Assembly: GCA_035048815.1 (NCBI GenBank)
Contig: JAUCBN010000020.1
Coordinates: forward strand, 9,943,501 to 10,007,500
Direction of reading: 5' to 3'
Source: Abelmoschus esculentus
Taxonomy: Eukaryota > Streptophyta > Magnoliopsida > Malvales > Malvaceae
Length of the DNA: 64,000 nucleotides
The notes below the pieces were generated by a model, which was not told the origin of the DNA, ran no database searches, and saw only the letters and a program-made list of their open reading frames with translations. A program made the translations under genes and the position numbers. Position 1 is the first letter of the stretch; the number at the start of each line of letters is the position of its first letter. Below, piece by piece: positions 47,287-58,647 of this stretch.

Positions 47287-48129
47287 AATAAAACACGCGA
47301 GGTACAATAAAAAAGATGCAACTTTTCAGCTCAATTTCCTATGATTTTTAGTTTTTAGTTTTTTTTAATCATATTTTTAGATATGTATTCATTTAAGATA
47401 TTCGATTAGTATCATTAGAATCTTCGATTATATTCCTTTTTCTATTTTTACTTCCTAATATTTATTTATTTAATACTAATATACTTTTAAATTTTTACAA
47501 ATACTTAATTAGGATCACTAAAATATTATGATCTAAAAATTTAATTTATCATAATTATGATATTAAAATTAAAAATTTAAGACCTAAAAATTATGATTTT
47601 AAAAATTAATATTTAAATATTTAATTTGAAACTCTTACTTATCACATGAAATAATTAGATTAAATAAATTAGATCTAAAAATTAGGATTTAATAGTTAAT
47701 AATTTTTAAATAATTAGATTCAATAATTAGATCGAACTAGATGTTGAAATACATAAGATCTTATCAAATCACATATTTAAATAATTTTTAAAAAAAATTA
47801 AATTTTTAATAATAATATTTAAAGATGTCAAAATCTTTCATTTATTAAAGATCAATACTCGAACGATAAATTGAACGTCGTATTTTCGTAGAAAGCAAAT
47901 TTCATATAATAAATTAATCAAGACTCTTTAATTTTTAGAAGACCTCACTATAATAAAAACGTAAAATTATTTATTCTAGTTTTAAATTCGATTATCAAAG
48001 AAAAAAAATTCTTTTACATAAAACAAAACTTATTTTCTGAAAAATCAAAATTAAAACTCGCTTTTCTTATAATATAAAATCGCCTTAAATGAATAATTTG
48101 AGAGTTATTTTTTTAAAATAAAACTAAGA
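47287..48129. other. AT-rich spacer
   Basis: No gene or element end recognised. Several short related words (aaaaattaggatttaatag) around 47520-47730 suggest local duplication. Confidence 0.4.
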
Positions 48130-48487
48130 GGGAATTGTTTGCAAATTTTGTGGAATAATCCACTTTCAAACGATAATAAGGTTTTTAGGGATCCTTAAAC
48201 TATATTTGGGGATTTAGGCCGAATGCTACAGTGCATCCTTGCTCAACGCCACCTGCTGCTGACGAGGGTCTTCAACGCCACCTGCTGTTGGCGTTTGCAC
48301 ATGTTACCATTTGAAGCTGAGCCGCGCCCAGCTTTTACAGCCTGCTGTTGGCGTGATTCCCGGCTGCATGCAGCCTGCAGCTGCTGGCATGAAAACCAGG
48401 CTTGATTCCTGGCGTGGCAGGACTGTCAGGTCGCCAAGAGGAGAAAGCGTTGACAGCTTTTGCATGCATGCATGCAGGCTGCCGGTT

Positions 48488-48493
48488 CACGTG
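48488..48493. promoter_or_regulatory. G-box in left MULE inverted repeat
   Basis: CACGTG, 47 bases upstream of the TATA box; duplicated at 55301-55306 in the right repeat. Binding site for bZIP/bHLH factors; role here inferred. Confidence 0.45.
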
Positions 48494-48539
48494 AAAGAAG
48501 ACAAGGCATGCACCCAATTTTTTATTATTTATATCATAC

Positions 48540-48548
48540 TATATATAA
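48540..48548 (+). promoter_or_regulatory. TATA box for the transposase
   Basis: TATATATAA lies upstream of a purine-rich leader (gagaaggagaagaaaaaata). A donor-like AG|gtatat near 48650 suggests a 5' leader intron before the coding start at 49646. The mirror-image copy is at 55246-55254. Confidence 0.5.
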
Positions 48549-48679
48549 GAAATATGGGTTAATATTAAGTTTGTACAAGAGAAGGAGAAGAAAAAATACG
48601 TGAGAGAAATTCTTGCACAGGGAAAATTATTTCAGAAGAAGAATTAAAGGTATATTCGATTAAATTTTTTAGTTATTTA

Positions 48680-49500
48680 TATTAATTTATTTTTAAATTT
48701 ATTATTTGCTTGGTATGGTGGTTTCATGTTTTTTAGTTTGAAGTTATGGATTAGGGTTTAGGTTAATTGATGGTTTAGGGTTTAATTTAGCTTTGTTTAT
48801 TTTTTTTGGCATTGATGTTTATTCAAAATTTTATTGGAGACATTTGTTGAACTAATTTTATAGTAATTTTTTGTTATTTAATTAGTTATTTTAAATTAAT
48901 TTTTTCTTTATTTCTAATATAATTTATTTGTTCTCTTCGAATATAATTTTATGTTTTTCTGGTGTTGTATTTTTTTACAGATTATTCGAATATAATTTTG
49001 GTATGTTCTTCTGGTTTAGATTATTTGTATTTTCTTAGTTATTTATATCAATTTATTTTTTAAATTTATTATTTATTTGGTACGGTATTTTCATGTTTTT
49101 TTAGTTTGAAGTTATGGATTAGGGTTTAGGTTAATTGATGGTTCAGGGTTTAATTTAATTTTGTTTAATTTCTTTGGCATTGATGTTTATTTAAAATTTT
49201 ATTGAAGACATTTGTTGAGCTAATTTTATCGTAATATTTTGTTATTTAACTAGTTATTTTAAATTAGTTTTTTCTTTATTTCTAATATAATTTATTAGTT
49301 ATTTGGTATGGTAGTTTTACGTTTTTTAGTTTGAAGTTATGGATTAGGGTTTAGGTTAATTGATGGTTTAGGGTTTAATTTAGTTTTGTTTAATTTTTGT
49401 TGGCATTGATGTTTATTTAAAATTTTATATCAATTTATTTTTTAAATTTATTATTTATTTGGTATGGTGGTTTAATATTATTTTTAATTTTTAGTTAATG
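48680..49500 (+). repeat. Subterminal tandem repeats, left
   Basis: About two and a half copies of a unit of roughly 350 bases, each with gaagttatggattagggttt, ggttaattgatggttt and attagttattttaaatta. Some copies are shortened. Inverted counterparts lie at 54085-55140. Confidence 0.85.
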
Positions 49501-49645
49501 TTTTGTTTAGTTTTTAAGTTTTTAATTTAAAAGTGTTTACTATTAATCGTTTTTATGTTATTTTTAAGTGCAATATTTGTGTTATCAAAATAATAATAAC
49601 ATATTTGAATAATGTTGTAGATAATTTTTTGAATATCCAGTTATA

Positions 49646-51929
49646 ATGAACTCCGCAAAATATCTTGACACCGAGAATCTAGTTGGTCGTTGGGGAGAAT
49701 CGCTTGATGATTTTAGCGAGGACGAAGAAGATATTGTACCTGTAACGGAAGATGATGACGCCAATTTACTCGATGCAGATGATGTTCAAGCTGTTTTGAA
49801 AAATGTAAATGAAGGACAACCTGTGGATGTTGAAGATGATGTTTGGGAAGCCGCTGTCGCTAAACTTGGTATGAAAAATAATCCACCTATTTGGGGTTCT
49901 GTTGAACGAGAGCCCGAGCAAGTGCAACATCTTTATCCATCTTATGAACCACCATCTCGTATGCTTGAGGTGGATTATACTGCCATGCGAGATTTGGAAC
50001 ATGAAGCTCATGCATTTGGTTTTTCTTTATCTTCCCACTATGGGGAATTGATATTGAAGGCTCAATTTGATACCAAGAAAGATGCACAACTAGCTGTTAA
50101 GGAGTATTGCATCAGAAGACATACGAGATTCTGTGTTGCTGAATCCAATACCCAAACATATTGCGTACGTTGTATTAATTGGAAGAGCAAATGTCCTTGG
50201 TGGATACGAATTTCATACCGACAGAGGAGTCAAAGTGGGAGGTTACACGATTCAACGAGCAACATACTTGTTCAAATATATCCTTATCCCAAGACCACAT
50301 CAATTTAGACTCCGATCTAATTTGTGCATACACCAGAGTATTGGTTGAAAAAGAACCAAGGATTTCAATTTCAGTGTTAATAGCATCCATCAAGAATCAA
50401 CTTGGATATATTCCCTACTACTACAAGGCATGGCTGGCGAAGCAAAAAGCAATGATACAAGTTTATGGAGACTGGGATAAGTCGTATAATGAGCTGCCAG
50501 CTCTTATACGAGCAATGAAAATCTTCATCCCGGGAACTATTATAGAGTATGAGACCATACCAGCATGCAACGGGCGAGGTGAAGAATTGTTGGGTAAAAG
50601 GATATTTAGTAAGTTATTTTGGGCATTCAATGCCTGCATTGAAGGTTTCCCATTTTGCAAGCGCATGATTCAAGTGGATGGTACATGGTTGTATGGGAAG
50701 TACGGTCATATATTACTTGTGGCTGTTGCACAAGACGGAGATAATAATATATTCCCAATTGCCTTTGCCATAGTTGAAAAGGAAGACGCTGATGGATGAG
50801 AATTTTTTTTGACGCATTTACGCAATCATGTAGTCAAAGAAGATGGGGTGTGCATGATTTCTGATCGAGGTACGGCTCTTTTATCAGTAATTGATAGACC
50901 TCAAAGTTTATGGTCTCCCCCGCATGCATATCCAGCATATTGTATTCGACATATTGCGTCCAATGCGAAAAAAAGGTTTGGGAACAATGAGATACGCAAA
51001 GAGATTTTAGGGGCAGGTAATTTATTTTGATTAGTTCATATTTATTTTTGATTAGTTCATATTTCGTTAATGACAATAATTTATTGCTTTGTGAAGGGTA
51101 TGAACTAGTTCAACCTAAATTTGATGCGAGAATCAGAAGGTTGAGACGACACGGTGGACATGTATTTAAGTTTGCAAACGACATCCCCAAAGAAAGATGG
51201 TCACAAGCGTATGATGAAAGTAGACGTTACGGACATATGACGACAAACCTTGCCGAGGCAATAAACTCTGTGCTTAAAGGAACACGACATTTACCCATTG
51301 CAAGTATTGTATGGGAGATATACTTTCGATTGGGTAAGGTGTGGTCTGATAAAGGTGAAGAAATTAATGCTCGAATAAATAGGGGACAAAATTGGAGCCA
51401 AACCCTACAAGATCGAATGACTGCACTTCAAGCTGATGCAAGCGGTATGAGAGTAAGAACTTTTGATCCAAGTGGTGCAGAATTTAGTATCGAGGCTATG
51501 GTTCGAGGTGAGTCGAGAATGTTTGTAGTTAACCTTCACCGTAGATGGTGTGATTGTGGTCAATTTCAAGCATTAAGATACCCTTGCTCGCACGCACAGG
51601 CCGCATGTATGCATATTCATATGGACCCTTTTATGTTTGCGGATCCGTGTTATAACGTACATACTATTGCCAATATATACCGAATTCAGTTCAACACGAT
51701 TCCGAACAAAGATTATTGGCCAGATGATCCAATAAACGAGGAATAGTTACCAAATCCAAATCTTCGTAGAAAATTAAAGGGGCGACCAACATCAACTCGT
51801 ATTCATACAAATATGGATGATGCAGATGTCAGAGAAGGGGGAATTCAAATAAAACATTGTACTCTTTGTAGAAGACCCGGTCACAATAGAAATAAATGTC
51901 CAAATAAATCGAATTTGTATGATAAATAA
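49646..51929 (+). pseudogene. MuDR-type transposase
   Basis: Blocks in order: acidic N-terminus; DNA-binding region (KAQFDTKKDAQLAVKEYCIR, YCVRCINWKSKCPW, KWEVTRFNEQHTC); catalytic core with FCKRMIQVDGTWLYGKYG (first Asp), ISDRGTALLSVI (second Asp) and NLAEAINSVLKGTRHLP; SWIM finger WCDCGQFQALRYPCSHAQAA; terminal knuckle CTLCRRPGHNRNKCP. An intron 51017-51096 has good GT-AG ends and keeps the frame. Damage: a frameshift near 50200 between CPWW and the KWEV block, a TGA at 50797-50799 where Trp is expected (ADG*EFFL), and a TAG at 51744-51746 before the last block. It would excise and insert MULEs in the nucleus if intact; here it is inactive. Confidence 0.9.
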
Positions 51930-52126
51930 TTGTAATTTGTTTGCCTTTCTTATTTTTATTTTAATTTCTATTCTTGTTTTAATTTCCTTTTTTATTTAAA
52001 TTAATGTATATTTCAATTTGAAACTATTCATTTAAATAAAGCAAATTTAAAATAAATATAAATTTAAATTAGAAGTACAAATAAATTTTGAATAACAATA
52101 TTCAAATATAGCAAATAATATAAAAA
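51930..52126. other. Gap between the convergent MULE genes
   Basis: 197 bases of AT-rich DNA, presumably the 3' ends of both transcripts. No terminator-like structure can be assigned. Confidence 0.4.
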
Positions 52127-54063
52127 CTATTTCCTCTTTCTCCTCGGTAATTCTTGTCGGTGTGCAGAAGATGTCTGATCGTACCGTCTGGGTGGTTGAA
52201 CCATTCTTCTTGGTTGATCCGGAGTTTGCTCATCATTAAAAAACGGTGGGGTTTCATACATAGCTTCTAGATTGTATGATGGGCTACTAATAGTCGGATT
52301 ACTAATAGTAGAGGGATACTGAAATTGTGGTATGTATCCTCCATCATCAGTGAATGTTGGTTGATAAGCTGACATGTCCCCAATTGTTGGTTGTTCACCA
52401 ACATTATCATTTGCTAAATTGATTGGGGGGGATTGAACTGGAGAATGCCACCCTGCCGAACAATCAACGTTTGTTTCTTCCGTTTGGTCTTAAGAGGATT
52501 GACCAAACTCATTTGAAATTTGTAAATGCTTCGAACAACGTGGATCTTGAAGCCATATATTTGCATCTTCAACAGATACAATAAACGGTTTACCATTTTT
52601 AGAATACCAAGAATAGTACTCTGTATTGAATTCAAAATCTATAGCTTCAATTGGACACAAATCGTCTGCCCACCGCGTATATCTTTCTTCCCAACAGGAA
52701 ATAAAAAATTCTTGCTTACGCGCCCAACTCTCGTTGAATCTACCTCTATGCACAGTATGTATATGATCAATAGCTGGTGGAGATCTAGGAATGGGCTGAT
52801 GAAAATTGAATTGCCGTAACACTCTATCAGCACAATGATACTCTACAATCGAAAAATGTATCAAAGGTACCACTACACCCCAAAATGTCCTACATTCAAG
52901 CACATCTGCTGGTATGCACGCTTCGATTGTTGGTTTCTTGTACGGCAACCAAATAAACTGCGAAAAAGATCAAATATAAATATTAAATAAATATTAAATA
53001 AAGAAAAAAATTAAATATGCACAATACCTGATTTTTCCCGATAGTTTGAATTTTCATTCTTATATCTCTGACATTGTTGTGTACAACACCCACATTCCTT
53101 AACTTATGTCTCCATCTATAAATATAAAAAGATTACATATAAATACTAAATATGCATAAAAGTTATATGAATATTATGATTACAATATTACCTTCCAGCC
53201 AGCGGGAATTGCATAGGTATAGGAGCTTCAACAATTGGAGTTAGATAAGGCAGTCTATACCATGCCCAAGACTGTAATAGGATTTGGTATCCCCCCATAT
53301 CTGAATTTTTCTTCTCCCTAACCATAATTACGGTTTTGCACATTTCATGGTATAAGAAACACAATACTGCAGATCCCCAACTATAGTTAGAAACGATATT
53401 CAAATCAGCCAACAATGGCAGATATTGTATGTGAACCAAATTACCAGATGTATCTGGCATTAAAATCCCACCAATAATTTGCAGTATATATGCTCTAACT
53501 GCAAACACTATTTCTTCAGGACTTGAACTCTCAGTTACAAGAAATTCATTCTGTAACCATGAAATTCTCAGACGATTACCGTTTACACAGTCATCTGGAG
53601 GAATTTTGCCAAGGTACTACAGACAAACATCAGATACTCGGTAATTGTTGTGTCCCACCAGTGGATTCCCATTTATTGGAATACCGAGCTGTATAGCAAC
53701 ATCTTCAAGAGTTATTGTACACTCACCAAACGGAAAATGAAAAGTGTGTGTCTCTGGCCTCCAACGTTCAAGTAAACCAGTAATCAAACCAGGGACAACT
53801 TTAAAACCACGAAGGAAGGAAGCATTATAAAAACCGGAAAGCTGTAAGTAATAAATTATTTCTTGTGGAGGTTCTTTGATTTTCATTCCTCTTCGACGAA
53901 TAGTATGCTCTACACCCTATAAAGAATTGAGAATAATAAATAATTTAAAGTAAAGACAACCATAAAACGCAAAATCAAATTTATAAATAATTACTTGTTC
54001 GTCATGAATATGGGATGAAATGTGCTCATGGTCACGATACAATAAAACTCCTTCAGACGTCAT
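52127..54063 (-). pseudogene. Plant mobile domain (MAIN/MAIL-like) gene carried by the MULE
   Basis: Exons joined on minus: 54063-53995, 53916-53192, 53115-53028, 52957-52127, all GT-AG. Starts MTSEGVLLYRDHEHISSHIH. The mobile domain reads GFYNASFLRGFKVVPGLITG, LLERWRPETHTFHFPFGECT, ITLEDVAIQLGIPINGNPLV, YILQIIGGILMPDTSGN, and later DVLECRTFWGVVVPLIHFSI and RQFNFHQPIPRSPP. The C-terminus is proline-rich and basic (QELPRRKRK). Damage: TAG at 53617-53619 in a Gln-like position and TAA at 52490-52492, after which the same frame continues to 52127. Host relatives act with a PP7-like phosphatase in silencing of transposons; mobile-element copies are known in the family. Its role in the MULE is not known. 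Confidence 0.85.
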
Positions 54064-54084
54064 ATTCGAATAATCTGCAAAAAA

Positions 54085-55140
54085 AAAATTAGAATACTAG
54101 AAAAACATAGAATTATATTCGAAGAGAACAAATAAATTATATTAGAAATAAAGGAAAAAATTAATTTAAAATAACTAATTAAATAACGAAAAATTACGAT
54201 AAAATTAGCTCAACAAATGTCTCCAATAAAATTTTAAATAAACATCAATGCCAACAAAAATTAAACAAAACTAAATTAAACCTTAAACCATCAATTAACC
54301 AAAACCCTAATCCATAACTTCAAACTAAAAAACGTGAAACTACCATACCAAATAAATAATAAATTTAAAAAATAAATTGATATAAATAACTAAAAAAATA
54401 CAAATAATCTAAACCAGAAAAACATACCGAAATTATATTCGAATAATCTGCAAAAAATAGAACACCAGAAAAACATAAAATTATATTCGAAGAGAACAAA
54501 TAAATTATATTAGAAATAAAGAAAAAATTAATTTAAAATAACTAATTAAATAACAAAATATTACGATAAAATTAGCTCAACAAATGTCTTCAATAAAATT
54601 TTAAATAAACATCAATGCCAAAGAAATTAAACAAAACTAAATTAAACCCTGAACCATCAATTAACCTAAACCCTAATCCATAACTTCAAACTAAAAAACA
54701 TGAAAATACCGTACCAAATAAATAATAAATTTAAAAAATAAATTGATATAAATAACTAAAAAAATACAAATAATCTAAACCAGAAAAACATACCGAAATT
54801 ATATTCGAATAATCTGTAAAAAAATACAACACCAGAAAAACATAAAATTATATTCGAAGAGAACAAATAAATTATATTAGAAATAAAGAAAAAATTAATT
54901 TAAAATAACTAATTAAATAACAAAAAAATTACTATAAAATTAGTTCAACAAATGTCTCCAATAAAATTTTAAATAAACATCAATGCCAAAAAAATAAACA
55001 AAGCTAAATTAAACCCTAAACCATCAATTAACCTAAACCCTAATCCATAACTTCAAACTAAAAATCATGAAACCACCATACCAAGCAAATAATAAATTTA
55101 AAAATAAATTAATATAAATAACTAAAAAAATTAATCGAAT
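54085..55140 (-). repeat. Subterminal tandem repeats, right
   Basis: Three full copies of the 350-bp unit, in inverted orientation to those at 48680-49500. Each contains ccctaatccataacttcaaa and tattcgaataatctg. Confidence 0.88.
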
Positions 55141-55652
55141 ATACCTTTAATTCTTCTTCTGAAATAATTTTCCCTGTGCAAGAATTTCTCTCACGTATTT
55201 TTTCTTCTCCTTCTCTTGTACAAACTTAATATTAACCCATATTTCTTATATATAGTATGATATAAATAATAAAAAATTGGGTGCATGCCTTGTCTTCTTT
55301 CACGTGAACCGGCAGCCTGCATGCATGCATGCAAAAGCTGTCAACGCTTTCTCCTCTTGGCGACCTGACAGTCCTGCCACGCCAGGAATCAAGCCTGGTT
55401 TTCATGCCAGCAGCTGCAGGCTGCATGCAGCCGGGAATCACGCCAACAGTAGGCTGTAAAAGCTGGGCGCGGCTCAGCTTCAAATGGTAACATGTGCAAA
55501 CGCCAACAGCAGGTGGCGTTGAAGACCCTCGTCAACAGCAAGTGGCGTTGAGCAAGGATGCACTGTAGCATTCGGCCTAAATCCTCAAATATAGTTTAAG
55601 GATCCCTAAAAACCTTATTATCGTTTGAAAGTGGATTATTCCACAAAATTTG
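55140..55652 (-). repeat. Right terminal inverted repeat of the MULE, unique part
   Basis: Reverse complement of 48142-48680, including G-box (55301-55306) and TATA box (55246-55254, minus). The latter would serve the mobile domain gene. Confidence 0.92.
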
Positions 55653-55748
55653 TCGAATTGTTTTGTAAATACCCATTAAAAAAGATTTTCATTTAAAATA
55701 AAGCGGCTGTGACGTTGAAATGATGGGAAAATTGACGCTCATTTTCGT

Positions 55749-56220
55749 TAGGGGTGTTTAAAAATATTCGGATAGATTGATGCGATTCAATTATCCATTA
55801 ATTCAATCTAAAAGTTTAGATATCTGACGTAATTTTTTTAGATCGAATATCTGATCTAATTTTAAGTTTTCTAGATTAAATACAGATCATAATATTTTAA
55901 GTTTCGGATTATCCGAAAATTTGATACATGTTATATTAAAAATTTTAAAAATTAAAACTTTTATAAATGTGAATTTTGTTGTATTTAGTTATTTGTTGTT
56001 TATTATATTCAAAATTTTAAAATTTCTTACAACCTTCAAATTCGAAAAATTAGTTTAATCTAATTATATTTTTGAATAATTCGATATCTGAATATCCTAT
56101 CTGAATATGCGGATATTCGTTTCTTTCTGAAACGAATACAGATCATTATATCATCGATCTGAAAACTTAAATATCTGAAAAAATCAAATCCAATCTAATA
56201 TCTGATAATGAACATCCCTA
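55749..56220. mobile_element. hAT-like MITE with exact 8-bp target duplication
   Basis: TAGGGGTGTTT at the left and AACATCCCTA at the right, flanked by ATTTTCGT at 55741-55748 and 56221-56228. The flanking sequence matches the uninterrupted sequence at 43463-43480, which serves as an empty site. Related element at 14552-15047. Confidence 0.92.
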
Positions 56221-56269
56221 ATTTTCGTGACACTCGTCGTTGCTAACTTTATGTAATAAAGAAAATTTT

Positions 56270-56508
56270 TATAACGTACATCAAAAATTATTAAATATCA
56301 TTAACATTAAACATTGTTAAATAATATTAAATTAACTAATAAAAATTAAAAATTTTAAAAAATTAATATATATTTAAAAATTATTTAAAATAAAATTTTA
56401 ATTAAACTAATTATATAATAAAATTTTAAAAATTTAATTTTATTAATTAATTTAATAATATTTAATGATGTTTGATACATATAATAGACTCATTTTATAA
56501 TAAAATAT
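56270..56508. mobile_element. MITE related to the GCGTCGAA family
   Basis: Inverted ends of about 80 bases (gtacatcaaaaattattaaa at the left; complement of tttaatgatgtttgatacat at the right). Diverged relative of 35163-35335. Confidence 0.55.
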
Positions 56509-56517
56509 CAGAAAATT

Positions 56518-57312
56518 CTACAACGGGCGTCGAACATCGTTGAACATCATTAATGATGAACACTGTTGAACACTATTAAACTGATTAATAAAGGTTAAAT
56601 TTTTTAAGGACTGAACATATAATTATAAATTTTTTGAAATATTATTAAATTACTTTCTATATATATTATTTTATTTTTAAATATTGAATAAAATATTAAT
56701 TTAAATTAATTTAAAAATAAAAAATCTTAAACTCTAAACCCTAGAACCAAAATCAATAAACATTAAACTGTAAACCATAAACCTAAAACCCAAACTCAAA
56801 ACCCTAAAAATACTAAACCCTAAGTACTAAATCTAAACCATAAAATTCTAAACCCTAAAATAACTTAAAACCCTAAACTTTAATATCATAAACCCTAAAC
56901 TAATTTTGGGTTTCAAGTTTAGAGTTTATATTTTTATAGATTCAAATTTTCTATTTTAGGGTTTAAGGATTATGGTTATATATTTAGATTTTAGAGTTTA
57001 GGGTTTTATTATTTTAGGGTTTAAAATTTATGATTTAGTTTTTTGGAATTTAGTGTTTAAAGTTTAGTAATTTTAGGCATTTGAGTTTAGGGTTTTAGGT
57101 TTTTGATTTAATATTTTTTTATTTTTTAAATTAAAAATAATTTATACTAAAAATATATAATATATAAAAATAATTTATTTTAAATTTTATTTTAAATAAT
57201 TTAAAATTATATGTTTAGTCATTGAAATTTTTAATTTTTATTAATTAATTTAATAGTGTTCAGCGGTGTTCAATATTAATAATGTTCAGTAATGTTCGAC
57301 GCACGTGATAGA
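56518..57312. mobile_element. Fold-back element with inverted telomere-like core
   Basis: The outer arms (acaacgggcgtcgaacatcg and the complement of tgttcgacgcacgtgatag) belong to the GCGTCGAA family. The core from about 56720 to 57115 is two arms of degenerate aaaccctaaa words, inverted around 56905. The arms align to each other beyond the repeat words, so the core is a true inverted repeat of about 190 bases per arm. No coding sequence. Confidence 0.75.
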
Positions 57313-57420
57313 CTCGTCCTAAAATATCTCCCCCATTATTGACATCTTATCTCATTTTTTACCGAGGACATTTCCGACAACTCCTTCAATGTCGTGTCTT
57401 GAAAGATATAAAGACACGAA

Positions 57421-58453
57421 ACTAACTGATTTTGGTCGGTGATTTATAATATATTTTCTAAATCACATGTCTATTTTATAAAATATATTCTAAATATGTA
57501 AATCTTTTCAACGATCTTTAATAATATTATTTTTAAAATTCCAACACGTGTTTTTAAAATAATGTATATATATATATTTAATTTTTTAATTTAAAAAAGT
57601 TTAGTCTTAATTAATATAATTAATCTGCATTGCACATTTAATTTTGATGAGTGAATATTTTGATAGAAAATTTTGTACAAAATGCCTTAAACTACTTTCA
57701 TGGTAGCAGAGGTGAGCGTTTGGTGGAGTTGAATCGAGTTGAGTCAATTTTTTTGAATTATTCGAGTTGACGAGTTTAATTTTATCATTTGAATTTTCAT
57801 TCAAAGTTTTTTTTTAAGTTGATTCGAGTTGAAGAAATTTGAGTCGAGTCGAATCGAGTTTTCGGGTTCTTATAAAAATTTAATCATAATTATTTATTAT
57901 ATTATAGTACGATTTGGTTTAATTTAAACTACTTTCACTAATCATATAAGATATGCGTATATATGTTTTTTTATATTTTTTCATATATAACAATATTTCA
58001 TATATATATCATAAAAATTTGAGTGACTTATCTTGAACTTAAAAATAAACCCTCTAATTATTAAAAATTTTAAATTATTCGGGTTATTCAAATTTTTATT
58101 TTACAACTTAAACTTTATTTAAAAAATTTTCGAGTTGAACTTATAAAATTTTGAATCGAATCAAAATAAGTCAAATATTTTTATCTTAAATCGAATCGAG
58201 TTATTTAATTTTTTTGAGTTGATTCAAATTTTGTTCCGTAAAAAGTTGCTTTAATTCCTTCTACTTCATTTAGATTTAAAGAAGTTTTTTAACCAACTTT
58301 ATATTAATATCTTACATTAAATACTCCTCTTGAATATGCAATTTTTCATGAAGAAATTTTTTAAGTAGATATGAACAAATTGTGGTATTTAATTTATATT
58401 CAAGACATGGACTAGAATTAAGGGGTTTTGGTTTTGACTTATTTAGGGTGAAG

Positions 58454-58511
<58 letters not shown>

Positions 58512-58647
58512 TAATCACTGATATATAATTTATTAGTTGATTAATTTAGCTTAAATACTATAAATATTTATTATGAGTAACCTTCTAATTTAATTTATTT
58601 TATTCACAACGTCGAAATTTTAGGGCATAGGTTTTGAATATTAATAT
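57421..58647. other. AT-rich spacer
   Basis: 57712-58220 contains many gagttgaatcgagt-like words, typical of a dispersed plant MITE, without definable ends. An (ATT)n microsatellite lies at 58455-58510. No gene. Confidence 0.4.
58455..58510. repeat. (ATT)n microsatellite
   Basis: About 18 uninterrupted copies of ATT. Confidence 0.95.

Larger units (their letters stand above)
48142..48680 (+). repeat. Left terminal inverted repeat of the MULE, unique part
   Basis: Pairs with 55140-55652. In the GC-rich 48190-48490 part I counted only about three to five differences. It contains the inverted words AACGCC and GGCGTT around ctgctgtt, a G-box and a TATA box. ORFs at 48223-48405, 48311-48562 and 48335-48517 recur in the other repeat and are not genes. 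Confidence 0.92.
48130..55674. mobile_element. MULE (Mutator-like element) with transposase and plant mobile domain genes
   Basis: 7.5-kb element with long terminal inverted repeats. The unique outer 540 bases on each side (48142-48680; 55140-55652) are nearly identical. A subterminal set of 350-bp repeats extends the similarity to about 49500 on the left and 54085 on the right. Inside are a broken MuDR-type transposase (plus) and a broken plant mobile domain gene (minus), ending 197 bp apart tail to tail. Both begin just inside the inverted repeats, which probably supply the promoters. The outermost bases read ggg...ccc, but I could not establish the 9-bp target duplication, so the exact ends are uncertain. 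Confidence 0.9.

Noticed and set aside
48223..48562. ORFs in the GC-rich MULE ends, mirrored at 55232-55571
   Set aside because: Present in both inverted repeats by structure, several frames at once, upstream of the TATA box; no protein family.
56720..57115. Telomere or chromosome-fusion site
   Set aside because: The repeats are degenerate, inverted as a pair, and enclosed by MITE arms, which fits a fold-back element better than a fusion scar.
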